DNA of 64,000 nucleotides from Deefgea rivuli DSM 18356 (GTDB lineage: Bacteria; Pseudomonadota; Gammaproteobacteria; Burkholderiales; Chitinibacteraceae), in assembly GCF_000620145.1 (NCBI RefSeq), contig NZ_KK211082.1:305198-369197 (forward strand), given 5' to 3'. Positions within the stretch are counted from its first letter, which is position 1; each line of letters opens with the position of its first letter. Under the pieces are notes generated by a model. The model did not search any database, was not told the origin of the DNA, and saw nothing but the letters and a program-made list of their open reading frames with translations. This document shows, piece by piece, positions 48,029 to 56,841 of this stretch. The translations under genes were made by a program, and so were the position numbers.

Positions 48029-51000
48029 TTACTTCAATTTAAACTGCACTCTCGATACGCTACCTTGGTCGGCTTTTGTATCTTCTGCTGTCGCATCAAT
48101 TTTAGCTTGCGTGATAAACATTCGTGCATCATCAACGCCTGCTTCTTTAAGCGCGTTTTTGACGCGCTGCGCTCGTGCCATTGCTAGCATTTTTAATTGC
48201 TCATTACCAATCACCGTGTTCGCCAAAAGCAACTTTTCCATATCCTCAACCGGAATCGATTTATTCAAACCAAGTAGATTTTTCGGTTTGGGAAATTTTT
48301 CACTTTTATAAACTTGAGTCAGCAAGGCTGGGCGCTCGGCTGCGCTGAAATTGGCTTCGTCTTCTGAATTAACCGATTCGGCTTTTTCACCCAGCTCGGC
48401 GGCTTTCAAAGCTTGCATTTTATTATTCAAGAGTTGCGTACGCAGCCCTTCCGCATCGGCGTCGCTACTTGCCCAACCGGTGATTTCTAGCTGCAAATCA
48501 GGTCGATCTGTCAGCGCTTGCGCCAGATTGCTAAGTGCCAATTTCGCTTGATCGTCCAAACGCGCTTGGCCTGAAGCAAAATTAATGTAGGACAAACTCG
48601 GGCCATCGCCAAACGCGCTGGCCAATGCATCAAACGGCGCGGTGACGATTTTCTCCAGGACATTGCCAATTACCTGCCAAATAATGCCGCCAACGCTAAA
48701 TTGCGGATCATCGAGCGAGCCTTCAATCGGCAGATTGAGTTTGATTTGTCCTTTGCGATCAGTGAGCAAAGACAGTGCAAACTTCACCGGCAATTTGGTC
48801 GCCGTTGGGCTCTCTACTGCATCGCCCAAAGTGAGTTGATCGAGGAATAATTTATTGCTGGCTTTGAGTTTTTTATTCTCAATGAGATAGGCCACATCCA
48901 TCGACATTTTGCCTTTTTGAATGCCGTAGCCCGCGTATTTAATCGCATAGGCCGATGCATTAGTCAGCTCATAGCCCTTTACGCCGCCTTTAATATCGAT
49001 AAAAAAGTCTTTCGCCAATGGATTAAGGCTACCTTTAATTTCTACCGGTGCGATTTTATCGACGCTGCCGCGTAAATCCAAACTTGCACGCGTATCATTT
49101 TGACTAGAAATCCCGCCTATGACACCGCCCATTTCAGTTAAATTGGCCGAAAAATTAGGCTTAATAAATAAATCGCTGTATTGAATTTGGCCATTATTTA
49201 AAGTGATTTTATCGATTTTAATTGGTACAGCAACGCCCTCACCTTCGGCCAATGTAACGGGGGCGCTTGTTGGTGCGCTGGCTTTATCAACGGCGGCACG
49301 CTCAGTGGTCACTGAAACTTGCTCGCCATTTTTTACCATCACGTCTTGCAGATTCAAACGGCCATCGGCGGACAAAATCAAGCGCGAATAAAAGTCGCTG
49401 AGTGCCACCTCGCCAATTGCAATATTGAGCGGAACAAATTGCGCATTAATGCCGCCGATATACAGACTTTTCCATTTCAAGAAATCTGCACCGGTGGTTT
49501 TATCCAAAGCATATAAATTGGTCGAGCGCAGATTGCCTTTATACGAACCAGTAAATTTGGGCTGCGTCGCAATATTTAGATCGCCTTTGGCATGCAAAAA
49601 GCCACTAGCTAAAGAAATATTGATGTATTTGCTAAAATAAGGTTGGCCGTAGGCGGCGTCTAAATTTGCTAAATCGACGCGAAACTGTCCAGAAAATGGC
49701 TGCGGTACCCAAGGGCCAGCAACACTTATTTTCGCACCGCGCCCGCCCTGCGCGCTTAGATTCATGTGGGCTTTTGCACCTGGCTTAGAATCCACATTTT
49801 TCAATTGCAGTACGATGTTTTTCCACAAGAGCGGTTTTGCATTCTCAAGATGGTTGTCACTCAGCTCGACTCGCCAGCCTTGCAAATTGCCTTCTTTAAG
49901 CTGCACTTGCCATGGCTTAGCATTTATCGTGGGTTTGCTCGGCGCAGACGATGCGGGAAGTGCTTGCAACAAATTAATCCGCCCATTCTTTTCTACTTTT
50001 AATTGCAACTCACCGTTTTGCGAGTGCAGCTGACCGATTTGAATCTGCTGCGTTGTGGAGTCTAGCGCGATGTCATTCACTGACATCTGGGCAATCAACA
50101 GCGCTGGTTTTTTATCTTTCGCTAGCGCCAGGCTAGTGTTTTCCAGTTCCAACTGCGTATTTTTTAATGCGTATTGCAAAGGCTCTGCATTGAACTGCAG
50201 ATCAGTAGTTAAATTAAGCGTGCTTTTTAACTGGGCGGCTAAAAAGGCGGTGTAATACGGTGAAAAATCAGCGGCCTGAATGTTTGATGCGGTGATATGT
50301 CCAGCCAGATTCAGCGGCTGTGCGGTGATATTAAGCTCTGCGGCAAGGCGAGCATCACGTGCGGTCGTAGCACTCAGGCGTAGCGGAAATGATTTATTCG
50401 CTTGATTTGAGATGTGTTTCAGATTGAGATCAATCGCTTGCAATGTGCTGCTGTGCGCTGGTTTCACGCTTTGATCCAGCCAGTGCACTCGGCTGTTGGT
50501 GACCTTAAGTTCAGCCACTTCCAGCAAAACAGGGCTGCTCACCTTCGCCACTGCGGATGCGCTTGAAGCTGTTTTTGGCGCTGTTTTCGCCTGAAGTTTT
50601 TGCCAATTAAGAAGCGCTTCGCTGTCTCTACTCACGGCCAAATCCAGCCCTTGCAGCGCAATGACGCCAAAACGATATTGCTGCGCTAAAGGCTGCATGT
50701 TTTTTAGCTCAATATCGAGCTGTTTCAGTGCAACTAATGGCTGCGCCTGCAAAGTGACGGCGGCATCAGCTAGCACGAGGTGACCATTAAGGATTAATTC
50801 AGCACGATCTTTTTTCTGGCGAAACACCAAATCCACATTGGTACTCAACTGGGCTTGACTAACTTGCACGCCAGGCGGCAAAGGCGCGTAGCCCAATAAT
50901 GGCATTAAATCTTGCTGCTTAATTTGAATTTTTAATGCCGTATCCAAACTGTCTTTAAAAGGTTTACTTTCCCCTTGCAAAGCAAATGGGCTGCCATTAA

Positions 51001-51601
51001 AACGACCAGAAAAATGCGGCTGAATATAATCATCCATTCGCTGCGGCAAAGTTGAAAGAAACGGCAAGGCAAAATTGAGCTGATCCAGCGTCTGGATTTT
51101 GCCAACAAAACGATCATCCAAACGGACACTGCCATTCATCAAACGAATATTATTCAATGAAAATCGGGGCAGTTCAGTCGCAGCGTTGGTTTTGCTCGGT
51201 TTAGCTTTGAGTAAATCTGAAAAATTATATTGATCTGCCGATAAACGCACGATCTGGATTTTGGCTTGCTCTAAAGTAATGGCGCGCAGTACCGGCGCCA
51301 AACGAAAGATTGATGACATTTCTGCATCCAGCAATAAGGATTTAAAACTGACAAAATCCCCATACTGATCCTTAACAACAACATCACGCAAAGTCACTTG
51401 CAATAGGTAAGGATTAATCTCTAAGCCCGCAATGTGCACTTGCCGCTGCAGCGCTTCACTTGCACTTTTTTCTAGCCATGGCCGCAAAATAGCTGGCGCA
51501 AGCCATGCGCCCAACACGCCAAATACCGCCATTGCCACCACAAAATAGGTGGTGAAACGCAGCCAGCGTGAGCGCTGAAAAAAGGAATTAAATATTGTCA
51601 T
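48029..51601 (-). CDS. Giant DUF748/AsmA-like envelope protein
   Basis: About 1190 residues. One N-terminal membrane helix (residues about 18-38, FVVAMAVFGVLGAWLAPAIL) anchors a long beta-rich periplasmic body with DUF748 regions, as in AsmA/TamB-like lipid-transport bridges. The C-terminal part (LQLEITGWASSDADAEGLR) resembles an OmpA-like segment normal for DUF748 proteins. The ATG at MTIFNSFFQRSRW is chosen over a TTG seven codons upstream; neither has a strong ribosome site. Function in outer-membrane maintenance is inferred from the family. Confidence 0.8.
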   Translation of the reverse strand: MTIFNSFFQRSRWLRFTTYFVVAMAVFGVLGAWLAPAILRPWLEKSASEALQRQVHIAGLEINPYLLQVTLRDVVVKDQYGDFVSFKSLLLDAEMSSIFRLAPVLRAITLEQAKIQIVRLSADQYNFSDLLKAKPSKTNAATELPRFSLNNIRLMNGSVRLDDRFVGKIQTLDQLNFALPFLSTLPQRMDDYIQPHFSGRFNGSPFALQGESKPFKDSLDTALKIQIKQQDLMPLLGYAPLPPGVQVSQAQLSTNVDLVFRQKKDRAELILNGHLVLADAAVTLQAQPLVALKQLDIELKNMQPLAQQYRFGVIALQGLDLAVSRDSEALLNWQKLQAKTAPKTASSASAVAKVSSPVLLEVAELKVTNSRVHWLDQSVKPAHSSTLQAIDLNLKHISNQANKSFPLRLSATTARDARLAAELNITAQPLNLAGHITASNIQAADFSPYYTAFLAAQLKSTLNLTTDLQFNAEPLQYALKNTQLELENTSLALAKDKKPALLIAQMSVNDIALDSTTQQIQIGQLHSQNGELQLKVEKNGRINLLQALPASSAPSKPTINAKPWQVQLKEGNLQGWRVELSDNHLENAKPLLWKNIVLQLKNVDSKPGAKAHMNLSAQGGRGAKISVAGPWVPQPFSGQFRVDLANLDAAYGQPYFSKYINISLASGFLHAKGDLNIATQPKFTGSYKGNLRSTNLYALDKTTGADFLKWKSLYIGGINAQFVPLNIAIGEVALSDFYSRLILSADGRLNLQDVMVKNGEQVSVTTERAAVDKASAPTSAPVTLAEGEGVAVPIKIDKITLNNGQIQYSDLFIKPNFSANLTEMGGVIGGISSQNDTRASLDLRGSVDKIAPVEIKGSLNPLAKDFFIDIKGGVKGYELTNASAYAIKYAGYGIQKGKMSMDVAYLIENKKLKASNKLFLDQLTLGDAVESPTATKLPVKFALSLLTDRKGQIKLNLPIEGSLDDPQFSVGGIIWQVIGNVLEKIVTAPFDALASAFGDGPSLSYINFASGQARLDDQAKLALSNLAQALTDRPDLQLEITGWASSDADAEGLRTQLLNNKMQALKAAELGEKAESVNSEDEANFSAAERPALLTQVYKSEKFPKPKNLLGLNKSIPVEDMEKLLLANTVIGNEQLKMLAMARAQRVKNALKEAGVDDARMFITQAKIDATAEDTKADQGSVSRVQFKLK

Positions 51602-51771
51602 CGTGAGTTTAAACTGATTCAAATGAAGTGCGTAATAAGCAAAAAAAATGGCTCTAGGGCTCTTGCCGAGCTTAACCTATACTGACAGAAAAAGAGTCTC
51701 CTTCTCAGCGCATATTAGCAGTAAAATCCTATTAATTCGGGTGAATCGCCCCCAAACCTAGGACATACGCA

Positions 51772-52989
51772 GTGTTTTCGTTTTTTCGCAAAAAAGATCA
51801 AGACGGCAATGATCCCAGCACCCAAAGCGGCCCGGCCACACAAGCGGCGCGCGGTGAAGGTGCAGTAACGCAATCCAAACCCTTCGGCCCCGAAACGGTA
51901 ATGCCGACAGCAGAGCCCGATGCGGTGCAAGAATCGCATCAATATGACTTATCCAAAATGCAAATTGAGGTCGAAAGCTCTGGCAACACGCTGTCTCCAG
52001 CCGAAGAGCAGGCCGCGATGCTGCATGCCAATAATCAAGCGCTCGCTGCAATTAGTATTTTAGAAGACGAGAAAGCGGAGTTTGTGACAAAGCGCAAACT
52101 GGAGCCGTGGCTAATGCTGTTTGAGCTTTACCAACAGCAGCAAAATCGTGAAGCCTATGATGCCCTCGGCTTGGAGTTTGTCGTCGCGTTTGAAAAAACC
52201 CCGCCCATTTGGCGCAATCAGATCAATCAGAATCAGCAAGCCAATAACGCCAGCGCCTATCACGCGTTTCCGGCGAAATTGACCATAGAAAACATCGAAA
52301 AAGAAGCGCAGCAATTTTTAGCGATTCGGCAAAAAAATCCTAATTTGCGTGTTGATTTTAGCAAGATCAAAAAAATTGACGTCCTCGGAGCTGCCGAATT
52401 GGTCGCAGTTTTGCCGCGTCGCAGCAAGCAGCAAGGCCAATTGCAAATTTTAGGCTCGCAAGGCCTGATTGATTTAATTAGTCCGCAAATTGAAGTCGGG
52501 CGACGTATCCCTGCAGAAGCCCCATTCTGGCTGCTGTTGATCGAGATACATCAGATTTTAGGCTTGCAAGAAGAGTTCGAAAATTTAGCCGTTGATTATG
52601 CGATCACTTTTGAAGTTTCGCCGCCGTCGTGGGATCCACTGCAAGCACCGAAAACCAGTTCGCAAATTGCCGAAGACGAAGCCAAAGCCCGCGCCCAAGT
52701 GGAACAAGAGGCCGACGAGCAAGCGCAATTGATTGGCATCATCACCGCCGACCAGCCACAGTTACTCGAAAAAATGAACAGCCTAGTTGGCAACGAGAAC
52801 AATGTTACCCTCGATTTTTCTCGCGTCGACCGGATTGATTTTGAATCGGCAGGGCAAATTCTGAATCTAGCGATGGGCTGGTTACAGCAAGGCAAAAAAA
52901 TCCGCTTAATCAACGTGAATGAGCTGGTTTTAGGCCTGCTGCGCGTGATGGGAATTGCCGACATGCTGCAAGTCGAGCGGCGCAAATAA
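51772..52989 (+). CDS. STAS-domain protein with an internal duplication
   Basis: 405-residue cytoplasmic protein starting at GTG with AGGA about 9 bases upstream. After a disordered N-terminus (residues 1-85) come two repeats: helical unit [24 protein letters not shown] plus STAS-like unit [20 protein letters not shown], then again [23 protein letters not shown] plus [20 protein letters not shown]. The second STAS has the usual ending [15 protein letters not shown]. Placed just before hslV; role unknown. Confidence 0.78.
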   Translation: MFSFFRKKDQDGNDPSTQSGPATQAARGEGAVTQSKPFGPETVMPTAEPDAVQESHQYDLSKMQIEVESSGNTLSPAEEQAAMLHANNQALAAISILEDEKAEFVTKRKLEPWLMLFELYQQQQNREAYDALGLEFVVAFEKTPPIWRNQINQNQQANNASAYHAFPAKLTIENIEKEAQQFLAIRQKNPNLRVDFSKIKKIDVLGAAELVAVLPRRSKQQGQLQILGSQGLIDLISPQIEVGRRIPAEAPFWLLLIEIHQILGLQEEFENLAVDYAITFEVSPPSWDPLQAPKTSSQIAEDEAKARAQVEQEADEQAQLIGIITADQPQLLEKMNSLVGNENNVTLDFSRVDRIDFESAGQILNLAMGWLQQGKKIRLINVNELVLGLLRVMGIADMLQVERRK

Positions 52990-53056
52990 TTCCCTTGCAA
53001 CTTGCTTTTCCCTCAACTGGCTGCATCTAGAACCCACAATCAATCAGGAGTTCAGC

Positions 53057-53608
53057 ATGGAGCAATTTGACGGAACAACGATCGTCTCAGTTCGGCGCGG
53101 CAATCACGTCGCAGTCGGTGGTGATGGGCAAGTTACCCTTGGCAATGTCGTTATCAAAGGCACGGCGCGCAAAGTGCGCAAGCTCTACCATGACCAAGTC
53201 ATCGTAGGTTTTGCCGGCGGCACCGCCGATGCGTTTACGCTGTTCGAGCGCTTTGAAGCCAAGCTTGAAAAGCACCAAGGACATCTGACCCGCGCTGCGG
53301 TTGAACTCGCCAAAGACTGGCGAACTGACCGCATGTTGCGCCGTCTTGAAGCCATGCTAATCGTCGCCGACCCAACGGCAACGCTGGTGATTACCGGTAA
53401 TGGTGATGTACTCGAGCCCGAAGAAGGCATTGCGGCAATTGGCTCTGGGGGCGCATTCGCGCAAGCCGCCGCCACTGCGCTGCTACAAAACACCGATTTA
53501 TCGCCCGAAGTCGTCGTCAAAAAAGCCCTCGAAATTGCTGGCAATATTTGCATCTACACCAATCAAAATCACACGATTGAAAGCATGGGTGCTGAAATCA
53601 AAGCGTGA
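53057..53608 (+). CDS. hslV: ATP-dependent protease subunit HslV (ClpQ)
   Basis: Threonine peptidase of the HslUV complex, forming a double hexameric ring. The core [19 protein letters not shown] carries the catalytic Thr, but here it follows MEQFDG, so Thr becomes N-terminal only after removal of six residues, a form typical for betaproteobacteria. Length 183. AGGAG lies before the ATG; an in-frame upstream extension lies in the previous gene. The ATPase gene hslU does not follow; a 49-bp element and an opposite-strand gene come next. Confidence 0.94.
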   Translation: MEQFDGTTIVSVRRGNHVAVGGDGQVTLGNVVIKGTARKVRKLYHDQVIVGFAGGTADAFTLFERFEAKLEKHQGHLTRAAVELAKDWRTDRMLRRLEAMLIVADPTATLVITGNGDVLEPEEGIAAIGSGGAFAQAAATALLQNTDLSPEVVVKKALEIAGNICIYTNQNHTIESMGAEIKA

Positions 53609-53630
53609 ATTGGAATGTGCAGGGATCAAG

Positions 53631-53679
53631 GGTATATCCCTGCACGAATTAACAATCAATAGCTGCAAGTCAATACCCT
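53631..53679. repeat. 49-bp paired-motif element after hslV (perfect ends)
   Basis: GGGTATA and AATACCC are perfect; core TAGCTGCA recalls 24127. It lies in the gap between convergent hslV and the PepSY gene, where hslU would be expected. Confidence 0.78.
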
Positions 53680-53713
53680 GAAATAAATAATAGAATCAAG
53701 ATAAAACGCAATC

Positions 53714-54934
53714 TCACCGCTTGACGAGCTTCGGCGTCTTTTTCCCTTGGCGGGCTTGCCGTTTTTTCCACCACAAAATCAATCCAGTGGCAGTGAGCGC
53801 GGCAACCATCAAGCCCAAAATACAGACAAAAATTCGATATGGCATGCCCCACACTTTCGCCATATGCAGCGCATAAAGCCAGCTAGTAATCGTGTCTCCA
53901 GCGGCAATACTACTGGGCAAACTGTAGCCAACGCGCTCACCACTGGCCGCATTGATCGCGATATCACTCATCGCCAATTCGCCTACATCGAGGCTGGTTT
54001 TAACTCGGTAGGCGTACATATTTTGCTCTGGCAAATAAAACATGCGCTCAGCTTGCCCAACCGTAAAGCCGCGCTCTTGCGCCAAGTGCTGCATCGCTTG
54101 CTCAGCATGGGCTAGCGCTTGCGGCCAATTTAATTTCACCTCCCCTTTACTAAGCGCTTGCGGCGGCAAACTCCACACATCCTGCTGAAACGTCGTAAAG
54201 CTTTTCATGACGGGGTAATACACTTGCTCGCGCAAATTAAACGCCACACTCGACCAAGCAAAAATCAGCAACACCGCCCAGAGCCACAAGCCACTGGCGC
54301 GGTGCAGATCTAAGTTGATGCGGTGAAAACTCGCTGCGGTTTTTATTTTCCAAGCCGGTCGCCATTTCTCAACAAAAGGTCGCCCCTTGGGGAAAGTTAA
54401 ATACGCGCCAACAAAGCAATCAAACATCCAAATCAGCGCCACAATGCCCATCGTCAGCACGCCCCACTCAGGAATCGCAAAGGTGTAATGAAAGCGATAC
54501 AAAAAAGGCATCAAGGTATTGAGCGAAAAACCAAATTCATTCCATTCACGCGCGCCTTGAATTTGCCCGGTATACGGATCGATAAACACTTGGTCAAAGC
54601 CGAGTTCAAAGGGCTGCTTCGTCGCTGGATTGGTCTTGGCGTTTACCCACGTCGCCAATGCATGCTCGCGCGGAATCGCCAATTGCAAAAAACTCAGCTC
54701 GGCACGCGGTGCTAATTGCGCATTAACGCGCTGATGCAGCACCAGCGCTGGCAGTGGTTTGGCCGCATGCGGGATGTCGATTTGATATAAATCGCTCGCC
54801 AGCCAAACATCGAGTTCTTCATTAAATGCCAGCAGCGCGCCAGTCAGCCCAGCACAGAATAAAAATAATGTGATCGTCAGCCCCATCCAGCGATGCAGCA
54901 AAACCAAGGTCTGACGGTTAAATAGGCGAGCCAA
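53714..54934 (-). CDS. PepSY-associated TM-helix protein (siderophore/iron reductase-like)
   Basis: 406-residue inner-membrane protein with four hydrophobic segments: residues about 12-35 (MGLTITLFLFCAGLTGALLA), 150-170, 205-230 (LWLWAVLLIFAWSSVAFN) and 370-390. PepSY-like regions lie between them, as in FsrB/PiuB-type proteins found next to siderophore receptors, some of which release iron from siderophores. His residues in the segments (LLHRWMG, FHRINLDLHRASGL) may bind heme. The neighbouring fec-type genes support an iron role. Confidence 0.85.
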   Translation of the reverse strand: MARLFNRQTLVLLHRWMGLTITLFLFCAGLTGALLAFNEELDVWLASDLYQIDIPHAAKPLPALVLHQRVNAQLAPRAELSFLQLAIPREHALATWVNAKTNPATKQPFELGFDQVFIDPYTGQIQGAREWNEFGFSLNTLMPFLYRFHYTFAIPEWGVLTMGIVALIWMFDCFVGAYLTFPKGRPFVEKWRPAWKIKTAASFHRINLDLHRASGLWLWAVLLIFAWSSVAFNLREQVYYPVMKSFTTFQQDVWSLPPQALSKGEVKLNWPQALAHAEQAMQHLAQERGFTVGQAERMFYLPEQNMYAYRVKTSLDVGELAMSDIAINAASGERVGYSLPSSIAAGDTITSWLYALHMAKVWGMPYRIFVCILGLMVAALTATGLILWWKKRQARQGKKTPKLVKR

Positions 54935-54976
54935 TACTCACTCCACAATTTGAAATAATTAATAAGTAAAAAATAT

Positions 54977-55000
54977 AAAAAAACAGCCCCGAAGGGCCGT
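54977..55000 (-). terminator. UUCG-loop terminator between the small ORF and the PepSY gene
   Basis: On the minus strand ACGGCCC-TTCG-GGGCTGT is followed by a T-run. It starts one base after the stop of a 44-codon ORF and ends about 43 bases before the PepSY start, so it may act as an attenuator. Confidence 0.82.
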
Positions 55001-55001
55001 A

Positions 55002-55136
55002 TCAATGTTTTCGCCATGCGAGTAGCAAAAAGCCAGGCAAAATTCCAAGCGCTTTTTGCACAAAACACGCTAAAAATATTGCTTCATCTTGTATGCCGTT
55101 TGAAAAATGAAAAAGCGTAAGCCCAAAAGGAGTCAT
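55002..55136 (-). CDS. Candidate 44-residue small protein upstream of the PepSY gene
   Basis: ATG to TGA reading MTPFGLTLFHFSNGIQDEAI, then a hydrophobic stretch ILPGFLLLAW and the ending RKH. AAGG lies about 9 bases before the ATG, and the stop is followed at once by a strong terminator hairpin. It is too short for usual gene calls. It resembles no family I know. Possible roles are a small membrane partner of the PepSY protein or a leader peptide controlling it. Confidence 0.5.
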   Translation of the reverse strand: MTPFGLTLFHFSNGIQDEAIFLACFVQKALGILPGFLLLAWRKH

Positions 55137-55289
55137 TTGCATAAACCTTTGTTTTTAATAAAAAATAAATTCAAAAATCGATTCAATCGCATTGAGTACC
55201 CAGCCTCTTGCGCCATCTCAGTTAAATGGCAGTGTCATTTTCAAGCCGCACCAGTATAATGCGACGCATTCTCATTTGTGATTTCTGTT

Positions 55290-55814
55290 ATGTCCGCCAC
55301 TTTGCCTTTACTTGAAATTTGGTATCGCGAGCATCACGGCTGGCTCGCGCAATGGTTACGGCGCAAAGCCGGTTGCTCGGCGCTGGCGGCGGATTTACTC
55401 CAAGATACTTTTGTGCGTTTATTGCGACGCCCAAGCCACACGCAGCCCATCACCCATGCAGAACCGAGAGCGTATTTGTGCAAGATTGCCAAAGGCTTAT
55501 TGGTCGATCATTGGCGGCGGCAGAGCATAGAAAACGCGTTTCTGGCCGAATTGGCGCACTTACCCGAAGCCGTTCAGCCCTCACCCGAGGCTCGATTAGA
55601 AATGCTGCAATTGCTGACCGAGATCGACGCGCTGCTTGATGGCCTGCCCGAGCGCGAGCGCGCCGCGTTTTTACTCTCGCGCATCGACGGGCTTTCGATT
55701 GCCGAGATTGCCTTGCAACTCAAAGTATCGCGCTCATCGGTCGAAAAATACCTTAGCCACGCGCTATTGCATTGCCTGATGCTGCAAGACGACGGAATGT
55801 TGCTCAATGACTAA
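55290..55814 (+). CDS. FecI-type ECF sigma factor
   Basis: RNA polymerase sigma factor that directs transcription of the adjacent receptor gene. Region 2 has ALAADLLQDTFVRLLRRP and region 4 LDGLPERERAAFLLSRIDGL with the HTH IAEIALQLKVSRSSVEKYLS. 174 residues from the ATG (a GTG four codons earlier is less likely). The end overlaps fecR by 8 bases. Cognate signal arrives through FecR and the STN-bearing receptor. Confidence 0.92.
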   Translation: MSATLPLLEIWYREHHGWLAQWLRRKAGCSALAADLLQDTFVRLLRRPSHTQPITHAEPRAYLCKIAKGLLVDHWRRQSIENAFLAELAHLPEAVQPSPEARLEMLQLLTEIDALLDGLPERERAAFLLSRIDGLSIAEIALQLKVSRSSVEKYLSHALLHCLMLQDDGMLLND

Positions 55815-56742
55815 AATAATCGGCACGGCAGCGCTACACGCTGCGGCGCTCTGGTCGGTGCGTTTGCGCGATGGGCGAGCTTGCCCGCAAGCGCTGGCGC
55901 AATGGCGCGCAACGCATCCCGAGCATGAATTGGCTTGGCTAAAAATCAGCCAGCTAGAAGCTAAACTCGCCGATTTACACAATGCACCGCCCCATGCTGC
56001 GCGCCTTGCGTTAACGCAATCGGGCTTATCGCGGCGACAATTACTCAGCACGCTGGCCAGCCTCGGTATCGCCGTCCCCGCCGCGTGGTTGGCGTGGCCG
56101 ACGCTACAACATTGGCAAGCCGATTTTCACACCGCCAAAGGCGAAATTCGCCAGTTTGTGCTGCCCGATGGCAGTGAGTTATTGCTTAATAGTGATAGCG
56201 CGGTGGTGCTGCAATACTCCGCCACCGAGCGGCAACTCTTACTGCGTAGCGGCGAGATCATGATTCAAACCGTGAGCGATTCGCGCCCCTTGTCGGTGCG
56301 TACACCGCATGGGCGCTTTGTGGCGCTGGGCACGCACTTTGCTGTGCGCTTGCGCGAGGATGAGAGTCAGCTCGCGCTCACGATGGGGCAGATTGCGATT
56401 GAAAATCGCCACGGCCAGCGCCTGCGCATCGCCCAAGCGGGTGAAGTGTGGCGGCTCGATGGTGAAAATGCCTTGCCACAAACCCAGCTCAACATTGATC
56501 CCACCGCATGGCAGCAGCGCCGCTTGATACTAGATAACGCGCGACTCGATACCGTGTTAGCCGAGCTGGCGCGCTATCGCACTGGCTGGTTGCGCTGTGA
56601 TCCTGCGGCAGCGGCGCTGAAAGTGTCTGGCGTATTTGTGCTGGATGACACGCAACAAATCCTCAACACCCTCGCTGCGGCCTTGCCGATTCAAGTGCGC
56701 TATCGCAGTGATTACTGGGTAACGATCGAATTAAAAACCTAG
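55807..56742 (+). CDS. FecR-type anti-sigma/sensor protein
   Basis: Inner-membrane protein that holds or activates the sigma factor. A cytoplasmic N-terminal DUF4880 (residues 10-60, AALWSVRLRDGRACPQALAQ), a membrane segment near residue 90 (ASLGIAVPAAWLAW), the periplasmic FecR domain (GEIRQFVLPDGSELLLNSDS) and a C-terminal DUF4974/STN-like end. Length 311. Overlaps the sigma gene and precedes the receptor by about 100 bases. Confidence 0.92.
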   Translation: MTKIIGTAALHAAALWSVRLRDGRACPQALAQWRATHPEHELAWLKISQLEAKLADLHNAPPHAARLALTQSGLSRRQLLSTLASLGIAVPAAWLAWPTLQHWQADFHTAKGEIRQFVLPDGSELLLNSDSAVVLQYSATERQLLLRSGEIMIQTVSDSRPLSVRTPHGRFVALGTHFAVRLREDESQLALTMGQIAIENRHGQRLRIAQAGEVWRLDGENALPQTQLNIDPTAWQQRRLILDNARLDTVLAELARYRTGWLRCDPAAAALKVSGVFVLDDTQQILNTLAAALPIQVRYRSDYWVTIELKT

Positions 56743-56841
56743 AAAATTCAATTACTTAAGCATTTAAAATCCGCGCTAATTACGGTTTTTTCGCTGCCGT
56801 TCGGTATAGCAGTGTTAATCCCATTTTCATCGGAAATCGAA

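Larger units (their letters stand above)
54935..55289. other. Divergent gap between the PepSY gene and the sigma-factor gene
   Basis: Holds the small ORF and terminator listed separately. Toward the sigma gene, GTGTCA (55232) and TATAAT (55255) at 17-base spacing form a promoter, and GCATTCTCATTTG beside it looks like half of a Fur box. Iron repression is thus plausible but not proven. Confidence 0.55.
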
